Shown piece by piece: positions 44,924 through 54,212 of a stretch of 64,000 nucleotides of DNA. The notes under the pieces are model-generated. The model was given only the letters and a program-made list of their open reading frames with translations, searched no databases and was not told the DNA's origin. A program made the position numbers and the translations under genes. The number at the start of each line of letters is the position of its first letter. Position 1 is the stretch's first letter. This DNA is from Pullulanibacillus camelliae (GTDB taxonomy: Bacteria; Bacillota; Bacilli; Bacillales; Sporolactobacillaceae): NCBI RefSeq assembly GCF_014642655.1, contig NZ_BMIR01000002.1:49024-113023 (forward strand). The letters run 5' to 3'.

Positions 44924-45007
44924 GTGCTGTCTATTGGGTATATCTATGAGCAAGAAGCTCAATGGTATCCCATTTTACCGGATGAGGCAAAATGGGGGGC
45001 GGGATAA
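44924..45007 (+). CDS. 27-residue reading frame with strong ribosome site, probably a truncated gene start
   Basis: AAAGGAGGGG precedes a GTG at 44924 that opens a 27-codon frame (VLSIGYIYEQEAQWYPILPD then a short tail). The site is too good to be chance, but no known peptide is recognised; most likely the 5' end of a gene whose remainder has been deleted, at the end of the 36-45 kb operon. Confidence 0.35.
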   Translation: MLSIGYIYEQEAQWYPILPDEAKWGAG

Positions 45008-45290
45008 AAAGGTGTGTGGGGATACAGCGTTGTTGCAACAAAAAAGCTCACAAAATATGGCTTGGGTTTCTTACCGAGTCTTTTTTCTATGAGAAGAAGA
45101 TGTTTTTATACATATAAGTTTAAGCTAAACAACATGGTATAATAGAAAAAATCATACTAGAGGATTCGAGGAAAATACGTTGGAAATTCAGTCCTTTCAT
45201 AAAAGGGGTTAAAAGAAAGTGGTGGGACAGGATGAACGTTCTACAAAGTGTTCACTTTGAAACGTCGAGAAGTAAACAAAGGAGTGACAG

Positions 45291-45701
45291 GTGATGCAGA
45301 TTAAAGGCTTAAATCACTTCCTATTTTCCGTGACTGACTTAGACAAATCTATCACTTTTTATCAGCACATTTTTGGAGCCAAACTATTGGTTAAGGACAG
45401 GAAGACGGCTTATTTTGACCTGAAGGGATTATGGCTTGCACTAAATGGTGAGGATGATATGCCCCGTCATACGCACATTGCTTGCCTTGAGCATTGGGGA
45501 AAGGAATTATGTGCCAATTTATAAAAAATGAGAGGAACTAAATGTAATATTTTAACCGGTAAAGAGTGGGATAAGAGGGATAAACTCTCCATCTATTTTC
45601 CCGATGGTCATAGATTTGAATGCCATACAGGTACCTGGCAAGAGCGGTTGTCCTATTATAAGGCAGAGAAGGGGCATATGGAATTTTGTGATGGGGATTA
45701 A
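45291..45701 (+). pseudogene. fosB: Bacillithiol-dependent fosfomycin thiol transferase, degraded
   Basis: The frame begins IKGLNHFLFSVTDLDKSITF and FGAKLLVKDRKTAYFDLKG, clear FosB. It loses about six residues before THIA and meets an in-frame TAA at 45522; the same frame then continues through [36 protein letters not shown] and ends at 45701. The metal ligands (His in LNH, His in THIA, Glu in FECH) survive, but the stop, deletions and extra residues make activity unlikely. Intact FosB adds bacillithiol to fosfomycin with Mn2+. AAGGAG still precedes the start. Confidence 0.88.
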
Positions 45702-45788
45702 TCAAGTCTAAAAGCAAATTAGAGTTGACGGTTAAGTTAAGGACATACTATAATAAGGAAAATTCAAACTATTAGAAAATAATACAAC

Positions 45789-45920
45789 ATGAATACAGTG
45801 GCTGTTATTAATAAATTGCGCTCTAAGAGAGCTGTTAACACCAACAAAGGAATTAAATGGTTTGGCTATCATGACTTAAAACAAGTAGAGGGAGATTTAA
45901 AAGAAAAGCTTCCAATGTAG
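45789..45920 (+). pseudogene. Short decayed frame of unknown origin
   Basis: An ATG-started frame of 43 codons includes KGIKWFGYHDLKQVEGDLKEK; past its stop a neighbouring frame continues NVDIAYGTLCLDV and then stops. There is no ribosome site. It looks like the remains of a gene rather than a functional peptide. The family is not recognised. Confidence 0.3.
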
Positions 45921-45979
45921 ATATTGCTTATGGCACGCTGTGTTTGGACGTTTAAAAAGCAGGGCTGCGAGCATTGCAT

Positions 45980-46008
45980 TTTACAATCTTTTTCAGAAAG
46001 ATTATGAT
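45980..46008 (+). promoter_or_regulatory. Sigma-A-like promoter for the gnd leader
   Basis: TTTACA, exactly 17 bases, TATGAT. Transcription would start near 46015, giving a 5' leader of about 170 bases before gnd. Confidence 0.65.
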
Positions 46009-46017
46009 ACTATACAA

Positions 46018-46083
46018 GTGTCAAAGCTTATGAGAGCCACTGGTTCATTGGCTTCGATACGCATGGAGTCGTTTGACATTTTT
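46018..46083 (+). promoter_or_regulatory. Terminator-like structured element in the gnd leader
   Basis: GTGTCAAA at the predicted 5' end pairs with TTTGACAT (46072-46079), enclosing an inner AGCCA/TGGCT hairpin, and is followed at once by TTTTT. It could be an attenuator or the end of a short independent RNA. It does not match a riboswitch class I know. Confidence 0.4.
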
Positions 46084-46187
46084 ATCCGTGTGCAAGTATG
46101 TCAGTAATGAAGATGTACATAATAAAAGGCTGCGACCTGCAGGGAAAGCCCATGCGGGAATGCATACAAAAGAAAAAGGGTGAGACT

Positions 46188-47624
46188 ATGAGTCAACAAC
46201 AAATCGGTGTCGTCGGCATGGCGGTCATGGGTAAGAATTTGGCTTTAAATATTGAAAGTAGAGGCTATTCGGTTTCCATTTTTAACAGAACCTCTTCAAA
46301 AACAGATGAAGTCATTCAAGAAAATCCAGGCAAAAATCTTGTACCGACATATTCTATTGAGGAATTTGTTGCTTCTTTAGAAAAGCCAAGAAGAATAATG
46401 CTTATGGTGAAGGCCGGTATGCCAACGGATAAAACGATTCAGTCATTGCTTCCACACTTAGATAAAGGGGATATATTAATCGATGGAGGAAACACGTTCT
46501 TTAAAGACACGATGCGTCGCAATGAGGAGCTTGCTTCTTCAGGTATCAACTTTATAGGTACGGGTGTGTCTGGTGGTGAGGAAGGGGCGTTAAAAGGTCC
46601 TGCCATTATGCCTGGTGGACAGAAGGAAGCCTATGAATTGGTTGCGCCAATCCTTGAAAAGATTGCTGCAAAAGCGCCGCAGGATGATGAGCCTTGTGTT
46701 GCCTATATCGGTCCGAATGGTGCGGGTCATTTTGTTAAAATGGTACATAATGGCATTGAATATGGTGATATGCAATTGATTGCCGAATCCTATCATTTGC
46801 TTCGTGAAGTCGCTGGTCTATCTGTCGAAGAAGCCGCGGGGGTTTTCGATGAATGGAATAAAGGTGAGCTAGATAGCTTCCTTATTGAAATCACTGCTGA
46901 TGCTTTGACTAAGAAGGATCCAGTGACAGGCAAACCAATGGTGGATATCATTTTGGATCGAGCAGGTAATAAAGGAACAGGAAAATGGACATCCCAAAAT
47001 GCGTTAGACTTGGGTGTTTCTTTACCGTTGATTACTGAATCTGTTTTTGCCCGCTTCATTTCTGCTTTCAAGGATGAGCGTGTTGAAGCAAGTAAGGTCC
47101 TTGCCAAGCCAGCAGGCTATGCCTATGATGGCGACAAACAGGCATTGATTGAAAGCATTAGACAGGCACTCTACTTTAGTAAGATCATGAGCTATGCACA
47201 AGGGTTTGCGCAAATGCGTGCCGCTAGTGAGAGCTTTGATTGGAACCTTCAATACGGTCAAATTGCTAAGCTTTTCCGTGCAGGCTGTATCATTCGGGCA
47301 CAATTTCTACAAAAAATTACCGATGCTTATGATAAGAACCCAGAGTTAAAGAATTTAATGCTGGATGAGTATTTTATGGACATTACCGCCAAATATCAAG
47401 AGGCTGTCCGTGAGGTGATCAGCATTGCTGTTAAAGCAGGTGTTCCAGTCCCAACCTTCTCGTCTGCGATTGCTTACTATGATTCCTATCGCAGTGAAAC
47501 CCTGCCAGCCAATCTGATTCAAGCACAAAGAGATTATTTTGGCGCGCATACTTATGAAAGAGTGGATAAAGAAGGCACCTTCCATTTTGATTGGTATGGC
47601 AATGACGGTGAAACGAAATTGTAA
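46188..47624 (+). CDS. gnd: 6-phosphogluconate dehydrogenase, decarboxylating
   Basis: 478 residues. Oxidises 6-phosphogluconate to ribulose 5-phosphate in the pentose phosphate pathway. Seen: the NADP fold [43 protein letters not shown], the substrate loop [19 protein letters not shown] with catalytic Lys and Glu, [11 protein letters not shown], and the C-terminal [15 protein letters not shown]. The ATG at 46188 follows AAGGGTGAG; the frame is open 90 bases further upstream without a suitable site. Confidence 0.96.
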   Translation: MSQQQIGVVGMAVMGKNLALNIESRGYSVSIFNRTSSKTDEVIQENPGKNLVPTYSIEEFVASLEKPRRIMLMVKAGMPTDKTIQSLLPHLDKGDILIDGGNTFFKDTMRRNEELASSGINFIGTGVSGGEEGALKGPAIMPGGQKEAYELVAPILEKIAAKAPQDDEPCVAYIGPNGAGHFVKMVHNGIEYGDMQLIAESYHLLREVAGLSVEEAAGVFDEWNKGELDSFLIEITADALTKKDPVTGKPMVDIILDRAGNKGTGKWTSQNALDLGVSLPLITESVFARFISAFKDERVEASKVLAKPAGYAYDGDKQALIESIRQALYFSKIMSYAQGFAQMRAASESFDWNLQYGQIAKLFRAGCIIRAQFLQKITDAYDKNPELKNLMLDEYFMDITAKYQEAVREVISIAVKAGVPVPTFSSAIAYYDSYRSETLPANLIQAQRDYFGAHTYERVDKEGTFHFDWYGNDGETKL

Positions 47625-47641
47625 GTGAGTGTTTTGTATAG

Positions 47642-47675
47642 AGGTAGTAAATGCTTGGGCATTTGCTGCCTTTTT
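47642..47675 (+). terminator. Intrinsic terminator after gnd
   Basis: AGGTAGTAAATGC / GCATTTGCTGCCT with TTTTT; thirteen pairs. Confidence 0.9.
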
Positions 47676-47754
47676 AAATATAATTTTGTTAAAAATGTCA
47701 TGGGAGCGAAAGTGTTTTAGGATGGAGTCATTTTTGAAAGGGGATGTGTGGGTG

Positions 47755-48567
47755 ATGCAGCAAAATATTGTTGTGATTACGGGGGCTACTCGAGGAATCG
47801 GTAGACATGCAGCGCATTACTTTGCAAGACAAGGCTACACTGTTGTGGCAACAGGAAGAAATAGAGAGCGTTTGGATACTTTAGAAACTGAATTAGAGCA
47901 ATATGGTCATGAGCATGCTGTTTGTCAAATGGACGTTACACGACCGGAAGAGATTGATGAGGTTGTCCAATATGTCGTGAATCAATATGGCCATCTTGAT
48001 GTATGGATAAATAATGCGGGGGCATTTGCTGCGATTGGTCCAACGTGGGAAGTTGATGCGAAGACGGTAATCAATGATCTGTCTACAAATATTTTTGGTC
48101 CACTTTTGTGTATTCAATCCGTTGTACCCATCCTGTTAAGGCAGGACTACGGGTGTATTATTAATCTAGTTGGTGGTGGAACTGTGGGTCCATTCCCTTA
48201 TGGCAATGGATATGGCACATCAAAAACGGCCGTTGCGCGATTGACAGAGAATTTGGCAGCAGAGTTGGCGAACACCTCTATTAAAGTTTTCGCCTTAGAT
48301 CCAGGTTTAAATGATACGGACATGACACGGTATCAAAGGGAATCGACAGTGGGAAAACGCTATTTACCCCATATGGAACAGCTATTTGAGGAGCATGCTG
48401 ACGTCCCCCCTAATCAAGCCCCACAATGGATGTATTATCTTGCAGAAGGTCAGCTGGATGCGTACATTGGTAGAGTTGTATCTGTCTATGATGATCTCAA
48501 AGCTCTAAAAGAGAAAGCGCAGCACATCTTGGAAAATGACTTGTACACCTTACGCTTATCAAAATAA
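47755..48567 (+). CDS. Short-chain dehydrogenase/reductase
   Basis: 270 residues: nucleotide loop TGATRGIGRHAA, NNAGAFAA, and catalytic YGTSKTAVARL. The usual catalytic Ser, about thirteen residues before the Tyr, falls in NLVGGGTVGPFPYG and is replaced by Gly/Thr, so the chemistry may be altered. Start chosen at ATG 47755 (GTG three bases before is possible) after AAAGGGGA. Substrate unknown. Confidence 0.87.
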   Translation: MQQNIVVITGATRGIGRHAAHYFARQGYTVVATGRNRERLDTLETELEQYGHEHAVCQMDVTRPEEIDEVVQYVVNQYGHLDVWINNAGAFAAIGPTWEVDAKTVINDLSTNIFGPLLCIQSVVPILLRQDYGCIINLVGGGTVGPFPYGNGYGTSKTAVARLTENLAAELANTSIKVFALDPGLNDTDMTRYQRESTVGKRYLPHMEQLFEEHADVPPNQAPQWMYYLAEGQLDAYIGRVVSVYDDLKALKEKAQHILENDLYTLRLSK

Positions 48568-48697
48568 TGCTTGTTTTTTAATCACACATGAGTAAGCGTT
48601 TTATTTCTATTTTTCTATCGTTCTCTCTATAATAGGTGATGGAGGTTTAATGTTTTCTTACTTATCAAAAAATACGAGTGTCAGGAGGCAATGACCA

Positions 48698-49672
48698 TTG
48701 GAATATTCACAGTTAGGACGTTCTGGAATGAAGGTAAGCCGGCTTTGTTTAGGGACGATGAATTTTGGTCCCGTAACAGAAGAGAAGGAAGCCTTTCGCA
48801 TTATGGATGCAGCCTTGGATGCGGGGGTTAACTTCTTTGATACCGCGAACGTTTACGGTCAGGATAGGAAGGGGTGGACCGAGGAGATTATCGGCAGATG
48901 GTTTGCCCAAGGTGGCAATCGCAGGGAGAAAGTTGTACTAGCGACTAAAGTCTATAATCCCATGAATGATGAAAATGATGGTCCAAATAATGAGCGTAAT
49001 TTATCCGCTTATAAAATTCGTCGTCATTTGGAAGGTTCACTTAAACGCTTGCAAACCGATCACATCGAACTCTATCAAATGCACCATGTGGACAGAAATA
49101 CATCATGGGATGAGCTGTGGGAAGTCTTTCAATCACTTGTCCAACAGGGGACGATCGATTATGTGGGCTCTAGTAATTTTGCGGGATGGGACCTTGTGAA
49201 AGCCCAGGCTGCGGCAAAGTCACGCCATTTCTTCGGTCTCGTTTCAGAACAGCATAAATATAGTTTACTCTGCCGCCTGCCAGAATTAGAGGTACTGCCG
49301 GCTGCTCAGGATCAAGGCATTGGCGTTATTGTTTGGAGTCCATTAGATGGCGGTCTTCTTGGAGGAAATGCTTTAAATCCGGCAAAAGGGTCGCGTTCAG
49401 CCAATCAAACAGAACGCATTGAAAAACATAGACAGCAACTCGAAGACTTTTCGGCTTTTTGTAAAGATTTTGGCGAAAAGGAAGCTGATGTTGCGCTCGC
49501 ATGGGTCCTTCAACATCCTGCCATTACGGCACCGATTATCGGTCCAAGAACGTTAGAGCAGTTTGAACAAGCCCTACGCGCAGTGGAAATCACATTCGAT
49601 CAGGCAGCCCTGGATCGTTTAGACGAAATTTTCCCTGGCTATGGGGAAGCACCGAAAGCCTATGCATGGTAA
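48698..49672 (+). CDS. Aldo/keto reductase (YajO/YccK-like)
   Basis: 324 residues: LGRSGMKVSRLCLGTMNFG start, FFDTANVYGQD with catalytic Asp/Tyr, ATKVY (Lys), MHHVDRNTSWDEL (His), VGSSNFAGWDLVKAQ, and NADPH-site IIGPRTLEQFEQAL. TTG start after AGGAGG at nine bases. Cytoplasmic oxidoreductase of unknown substrate. Confidence 0.92.
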   Translation: MEYSQLGRSGMKVSRLCLGTMNFGPVTEEKEAFRIMDAALDAGVNFFDTANVYGQDRKGWTEEIIGRWFAQGGNRREKVVLATKVYNPMNDENDGPNNERNLSAYKIRRHLEGSLKRLQTDHIELYQMHHVDRNTSWDELWEVFQSLVQQGTIDYVGSSNFAGWDLVKAQAAAKSRHFFGLVSEQHKYSLLCRLPELEVLPAAQDQGIGVIVWSPLDGGLLGGNALNPAKGSRSANQTERIEKHRQQLEDFSAFCKDFGEKEADVALAWVLQHPAITAPIIGPRTLEQFEQALRAVEITFDQAALDRLDEIFPGYGEAPKAYAW

Positions 49673-49682
49673 ATGTTAAACA

Positions 49683-50046
49683 GGGAGTGACAAAACGAAA
49701 AGAAATCAGCCTATTACCAAACGATAAGTAGCCAGGAAAATGGGAAGCGTAGTCAAAATACGGAAACGCCTACGGGAACGGTGCCAGCGTTACTTCACGA
49801 GTAAACCTCGAGTTGTTCCGAGAAAGTTGACTTTGAAGCCATACGTGTAGACGCGGAACAGGGGACTTTTAATCATGAATACTTGGGAAAATAAATAGTC
49901 TATTCTCAAGTTAGCTGAGGCGGTACCCGTGGAAAGCGAGTAGTTTGACGGAGCGCTTCATGACTCACTTAAAATCCGAACGCATCCCTTCAAAGTTGTG
50001 AATGCGTTCGGATTCTCTATGAGCTGAATACTTCTGTCTCACCCCG
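49683..50046 (-). repeat. Intergenic repeat A, inverted copy 3
   Basis: Minus-strand copy: it begins (plus view) GGGAGTGACAAAACG, carries the GGAACAGGGGACTTTTAATCAT and TGACGGAGCGCTTCATGA modules, and ends with the stem ATCCGAACGCATccc / AATGCGTTCGGAT and CTATGAGCTGAATACTTCTG. It lacks the central module of copy 2. Confidence 0.87.
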
Positions 50047-50483
50047 TTTTTACCATCAGAATTTATACCGTCGCTGGCGCTCATAAAAGAGGAACTGCTA
50101 GGGGGCTTTTGAGATTTGATCTACTGGCTTTTGTTAATTTGACGTTTGTTTGATTTAATCGCCAGCGAATAGCGCAATTGTCATAAATCGAATGGTGCTA
50201 ATATAATTATTTCTGGAAATAGCAAGAATGTCATCTATAGGGTTCTTTTCTCCCCACGTTCGTGCAACTCTTGGAATGACTCGGCCATCAGAAGGCTGCT
50301 TTTTTAATTTTCCTCAAAATGATGCCTGATTGAACACAAGCAAAAAAGGTGGATATGCTTTTTGGCAGGACAATAAAGCTTGTGACTACATACTTCAATG
50401 TATAATTCTCATCGTAAAAATAAAATACTAAGCTTAAGTGCAGGCTTAAATTGAGAATAATACATTAGATGAGGAGTGGCGGC
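50047..50483 (+). other. Gap of about 430 bp, no gene seen
   Basis: AT-rich; no frame with a ribosome site and no clear repeat. The last 60 bases should hold the promoter of the formate/nitrite transporter gene. Confidence 0.4.
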
Positions 50484-51263
50484 ATGGCTTTTCATAATCC
50501 ACAGGAAATTGCAGAAATAACTGTAGAGAATGGTACGAAGAAAGCTAGTATGTCTTTTTTGAATATGATTTTATTAGGATTTTTGGGTGGCGCTTTTATT
50601 TCTGTAGGCTTTTTATTGGATATTAGAGTGACCGCAGGGATGCCACCAGCTATTTGGAGTTCGTTTGCTTCGTTTTTGGGAGCGGCCGTGTTTCCAGTAG
50701 GGCTTGTCCTAGTGCTTCTAGCAGGCGGAGAGCTTCTGACGGGAAATATGTTGGCAGTTGCTATGGCGCTTTTTTCAAGAAAAATAGGCATTAATAAATT
50801 AATTATCAATTGGGTCATCATTACGATTACAAATTTTATTGGAGCGATTTGTGTTGCTTATTTTTTTGGACATGTTGTAGGCCTGACAGAAGGTGCTCCC
50901 TTTTTTGATAAAACAGTGGCCATTGCTGCTGGTAAGCTGAATGAAACATTTATGCAGGCCTTCATCTCAGCGATTGGCTGTAACTGGCTTGTTTGTTTAG
51001 CTGTATGGCTTTGTTATGGGTCAACAGATATGATCAGTAAGATTGTAGCCATTTGGTTTCCCATCATGGCCTTTGTTGCCATTGGCTTTCAACACGTTGT
51101 GGCGAACATGTTTGTCATCCCTGCTGCCATCTTTGCAGGGCAATTTACATGGGGAGATTACTTAAATAACTTTGTTCCAGTGTTTCTAGGAAATATTGCT
51201 GGGGGATCGCTTTTTGTCGGGGGCATTTATTGGCTGACGTATATAAGAAAAGCGCAAGCCTGA
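50484..51263 (+). CDS. Formate/nitrite transporter family channel
   Basis: 259 residues with six membrane segments. FNT marks: ISVGFLLDI in TM1, the GGELLTGNML loop after TM2/TM3, IGCNWLVCLAVW in TM4/5, and GFQHVVANMF with the central histidine. It is a pentameric channel for formate, nitrite or related monocarboxylates. The ATG at 50484 follows GAGGAG; monocistronic. Confidence 0.92.
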   Translation: MAFHNPQEIAEITVENGTKKASMSFLNMILLGFLGGAFISVGFLLDIRVTAGMPPAIWSSFASFLGAAVFPVGLVLVLLAGGELLTGNMLAVAMALFSRKIGINKLIINWVIITITNFIGAICVAYFFGHVVGLTEGAPFFDKTVAIAAGKLNETFMQAFISAIGCNWLVCLAVWLCYGSTDMISKIVAIWFPIMAFVAIGFQHVVANMFVIPAAIFAGQFTWGDYLNNFVPVFLGNIAGGSLFVGGIYWLTYIRKAQA

Positions 51264-51761
51264 TGCAGGTAGCCCAAAATATAAGGCTATCACAGGGATG
51301 TTAGTCATCAGTGTTTTCCACGACATTCTTGAGCTTGCTGAGCCTGTTGTCCCAAAACTGCTGGAAATAAGCGAGCCATTGTTTTCATTTAGTTAAAGGT
51401 TCTTGATTATATAACCCCTTTTGGTTTTATGTAAACAAAGCCTTTGATTTTAAGGGGGTCTATAGGAAACAGAAAAGAAATTTATTTAGAATTTTGTAAG
51501 GCACATTGAAGGCTTCGTTAAAACACATGGCGATAAAAACGAGTGGAGGACTGCGGGAACGTGAGGAAAAAAGAGTTGATCTCAAGATCAGCTCTTTTTT
51601 GCTGGAAGAAGCTTTTTAAAGAGAGAGCAGAACATTAAAGATGAATAAAACACATGAAGATTTTAAAGAAAGTGCTAATGATCTTGGATGTTCATTAGAC
51701 TGCATTTCTCCTACACTTAAGTTATGAACCAAGAGTCAGTCGTACAAGGAGGTGGTGCTAG
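51264..51761 (+). other. Gap of about 500 bp with an orphan terminator
   Basis: No gene is supported. A strong terminator lies at 51567-51600, far from the FNT stop codon, so a small RNA, a long 3' end or a lost gene is possible. Confidence 0.4.
51567..51600. terminator. Strong bidirectional-type terminator
   Basis: AAAAAAGAGTTGATCT / AGATCAGCTCTTTTTT, sixteen pairs with one G-T and T/A tracts on both sides. Confidence 0.88.
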
Positions 51762-52475
51762 TTGACAGAACAAATTTATGTAGGCAGTGTATTTGCGGCT
51801 GGGGTGCTGTCTTTCTTTTCCCCCTGTATATTGCCCCTGCTGCCTGTGTATCTTGCTTTCCTGGGGAGCTCGGAAACAGGGAACAGATTTAATAGCTGGC
51901 AGCTTTGGCGTATGAAGCTTTCACCGGTTCTTATCATAAGAACCTTGCTTTTTATTCTTGGCTTGTCCATGGTGTTTGTTGTATTAGGGTTCGGCGCTGG
52001 CTCGCTTGGAACTGTGTTGAATAGTTCGCTGTTTATTACCATTTGTGGGATTATTGTTATTCTGTTTGGCATTTACCAAACGGGAATCTTCAAACTGAAG
52101 TTCTTAGAGCGTGAAAAAAAATTGAGCGCAGATTTTCAGAAAAACCGAGGCTTTTTTGGTGCCTTTTTACTTGGGTTTACTTTTAGCTTTGGCTGGACCC
52201 CTTGTATTGGGCCGGTTCTTGCAGCGGTACTTAGTCTATCAGCGAGCGGTGGTTCTGTCGCTTCGGGTGGAATTTACATGCTGGTTTATGCTTTAGGCCT
52301 AGCTATTCCATTTTTTGTGATGGCGCTATTTTCTGATTTGTTATTAACGAAGATGCGCAAGCTCTACAAGCATATGAACGCTTTAAAAATCGTTTCTAGT
52401 GCTGTATTGATTCTTATGGGAATCTTGCTTGTGACAAACAAGCTGAATGACATTACATCTTACTTTCAATATTAA
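51762..52475 (+). CDS. CcdA/DsbD-type thiol-disulfide membrane transporter
   Basis: 237 residues with six membrane segments and the two redox cysteines in FFSPCILPLLPVYL (TM1) and WTPCIGPVLAAVL (TM4). It carries electrons from cytoplasmic thioredoxin across the membrane. Here it opens an operon with a TlpA-like thioredoxin and MsrAB, so its role is to recycle those extracytoplasmic reductases. TTG start behind AAGGAGG. Confidence 0.93.
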   Translation: MTEQIYVGSVFAAGVLSFFSPCILPLLPVYLAFLGSSETGNRFNSWQLWRMKLSPVLIIRTLLFILGLSMVFVVLGFGAGSLGTVLNSSLFITICGIIVILFGIYQTGIFKLKFLEREKKLSADFQKNRGFFGAFLLGFTFSFGWTPCIGPVLAAVLSLSASGGSVASGGIYMLVYALGLAIPFFVMALFSDLLLTKMRKLYKHMNALKIVSSAVLILMGILLVTNKLNDITSYFQY

Positions 52476-52490
52476 AAGGAGCTGAAGAAG

Positions 52491-53045
52491 ATGAAAGGAT
52501 TAAAAAAGAAAGGCATATGGGGAGTCGTCATCGCAGCCTTGCTTGTTATAGCATTCGTCAGTGTCCATTACATTGGGCATGATGGCACGAAAACGGCAGA
52601 AGCCAATAGTGCGGTAGTCAATAAAGGGCCGATGGCTCCACAATTCAAACTTAAAGATATGAATGGCAAGACAGTGTCCCTTTCTGATTTTAAAGGTCAG
52701 AAGGTTTATGTGAAATTTTGGGCATCATGGTGTCCGATCTGTTTAGCAGGATTAGATGACTTGAACAAACTATCAGGGGAAAAACATGATTATAAAGTAT
52801 TAACCATTGTCAGTCCAGGCTATAATGGGGAGCAATCTGAAAAGGATTTTGTGGATTGGTTTTCAAAACGCGGCTATAACAATATCGAGGTCCTGCTGGA
52901 TGATGGAGGAACATGGGCGAAAAAATTTGGCGTGAAGGGCTATCCATCCTCTTACTATATCGGAACGGATGGTGTATTAGCTAAAGCAATTCCTGGCCAT
53001 AACACGAACAAAGTGGTCAACAGCACGATTCAGACTATAAATTAA
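52491..53045 (+). CDS. Membrane-anchored TlpA/ResA-like thioredoxin
   Basis: 184 residues: signal anchor (about 8-25), then a thioredoxin fold starting [21 protein letters not shown], catalytic WASWCPIC (CPIC), [12 protein letters not shown] and the cis-Pro segment [11 protein letters not shown]. In streptococci the equivalent proteins accept electrons from CcdA and reduce MsrAB; gene order here is the same. Confidence 0.92.
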   Translation: MKGLKKKGIWGVVIAALLVIAFVSVHYIGHDGTKTAEANSAVVNKGPMAPQFKLKDMNGKTVSLSDFKGQKVYVKFWASWCPICLAGLDDLNKLSGEKHDYKVLTIVSPGYNGEQSEKDFVDWFSKRGYNNIEVLLDDGGTWAKKFGVKGYPSSYYIGTDGVLAKAIPGHNTNKVVNSTIQTIN

Positions 53046-53056
53046 GGAGGGCGACT

Positions 53057-54193
53057 ATGAAGCGATTAGCTATAGCTTTTTCACTGTTATTTGTATTAAT
53101 GTTAACAGCATGTTCACCTGCATCTATAGTGAAGACGAATCAATCTGAAGCGTTAGCTGCGACAGGGGGAAGTGGCGATACAGCAAAGGTGACAACGGCA
53201 TCCCTACCTAATCCCAATAAACATGTTGATTATTCTAAAAGTGACTTGCACACCATCTATTTGGCGGGCGGCTGTTTTTGGGGGATTGAAGCCTACATTT
53301 CAAGGATTTATGGTGTGAGCGACGCGGTCAATGGCTATGCCAATGGAACAGGAAAACATCCGACCTACGAGCAAGTGGAGCGAGGAGATCGAGGGTTTGC
53401 AGAGACGGTGAAAGTGACCTATGACCCTAAAAGGGTTAGTCTGACCGACTTAGTCACGGATTTCTTTAAGGTCATCGATCCTACGAGTAAAAATCAACAA
53501 GGGAATGACAGAGGGGTTCAATACCGCACAGGCGTTTACTATACTGATGATCAAGATTCGGCAACGATTAAAAAGGTCGTGGCGCAGGAACAAAAGAAAT
53601 ACGATAAGGAAATTGTCACAGAGGTTCTTCCGCTTAAGAATTGGTATAAAGCAGAAGAGTATCATCAGGATTATTTAGAGAAGCATCCTAATGGCTACTG
53701 TCATGTTGATCTTGGTATATTAAAAGATCAGAAGGTTAAAATTGACCCTTCTAAATATCATAAACCAAGCAATGCAGTGCTTAAAAAAACTTTGACAAAA
53801 GAGCAATATAAGGTAGCGGTGCTGGGAGACACTGAGCATGCTTTCTCTAATAAATACTGGAATACATTTAAACCTGGTATTTATGTCGATGTTACAACGG
53901 GTGAGCCGTTATTCTCCAGTAAAGATAAATATGATTCTGGATGTGGCTGGCCTAGCTTTACCAAGCCGATTGATCCCGATGTCGTCACCTATCATAAAGA
54001 CACCAGCTTTGGCATGGTGCGAACCGAATTACGCAGTCGCGTTGGAAAGATTCATCTCGGTCATGTCTTTGACGATGGTCCAAAGGATAAAGGCGGTAAG
54101 CGCTATTGCATTGATAGTGCCTCCATTCGTTTTGTTCCCCTCACCGATATGGATAAAGAGGGTTACGGGGACTTGATCAATGTAGTAAAATGA
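53057..54193 (+). CDS. msrAB: Lipoprotein methionine sulfoxide reductase MsrA-MsrB fusion
   Basis: 378 residues. Lipobox LTAC (Cys19) anchors it outside the membrane. MsrA domain (about 63-225) with GGCFWG (Cys73) and QYRTGVYY; MsrB domain (about 240-372) with [17 protein letters not shown] and catalytic [11 protein letters not shown] (Cys351). It reduces both S- and R-methionine sulfoxide in exported proteins. The expected electron donors are the two upstream genes. Confidence 0.95.
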   Translation: MKRLAIAFSLLFVLMLTACSPASIVKTNQSEALAATGGSGDTAKVTTASLPNPNKHVDYSKSDLHTIYLAGGCFWGIEAYISRIYGVSDAVNGYANGTGKHPTYEQVERGDRGFAETVKVTYDPKRVSLTDLVTDFFKVIDPTSKNQQGNDRGVQYRTGVYYTDDQDSATIKKVVAQEQKKYDKEIVTEVLPLKNWYKAEEYHQDYLEKHPNGYCHVDLGILKDQKVKIDPSKYHKPSNAVLKKTLTKEQYKVAVLGDTEHAFSNKYWNTFKPGIYVDVTTGEPLFSSKDKYDSGCGWPSFTKPIDPDVVTYHKDTSFGMVRTELRSRVGKIHLGHVFDDGPKDKGGKRYCIDSASIRFVPLTDMDKEGYGDLINVVK

Positions 54194-54212
54194 TCTCAAA
54201 GGAGCTATCGCA

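Noticed and set aside
46018..46083. gnd leader as a known riboswitch
   Set aside because: I could not match its sequence to any class whose conserved core I know; only the stem and T tract are supported.
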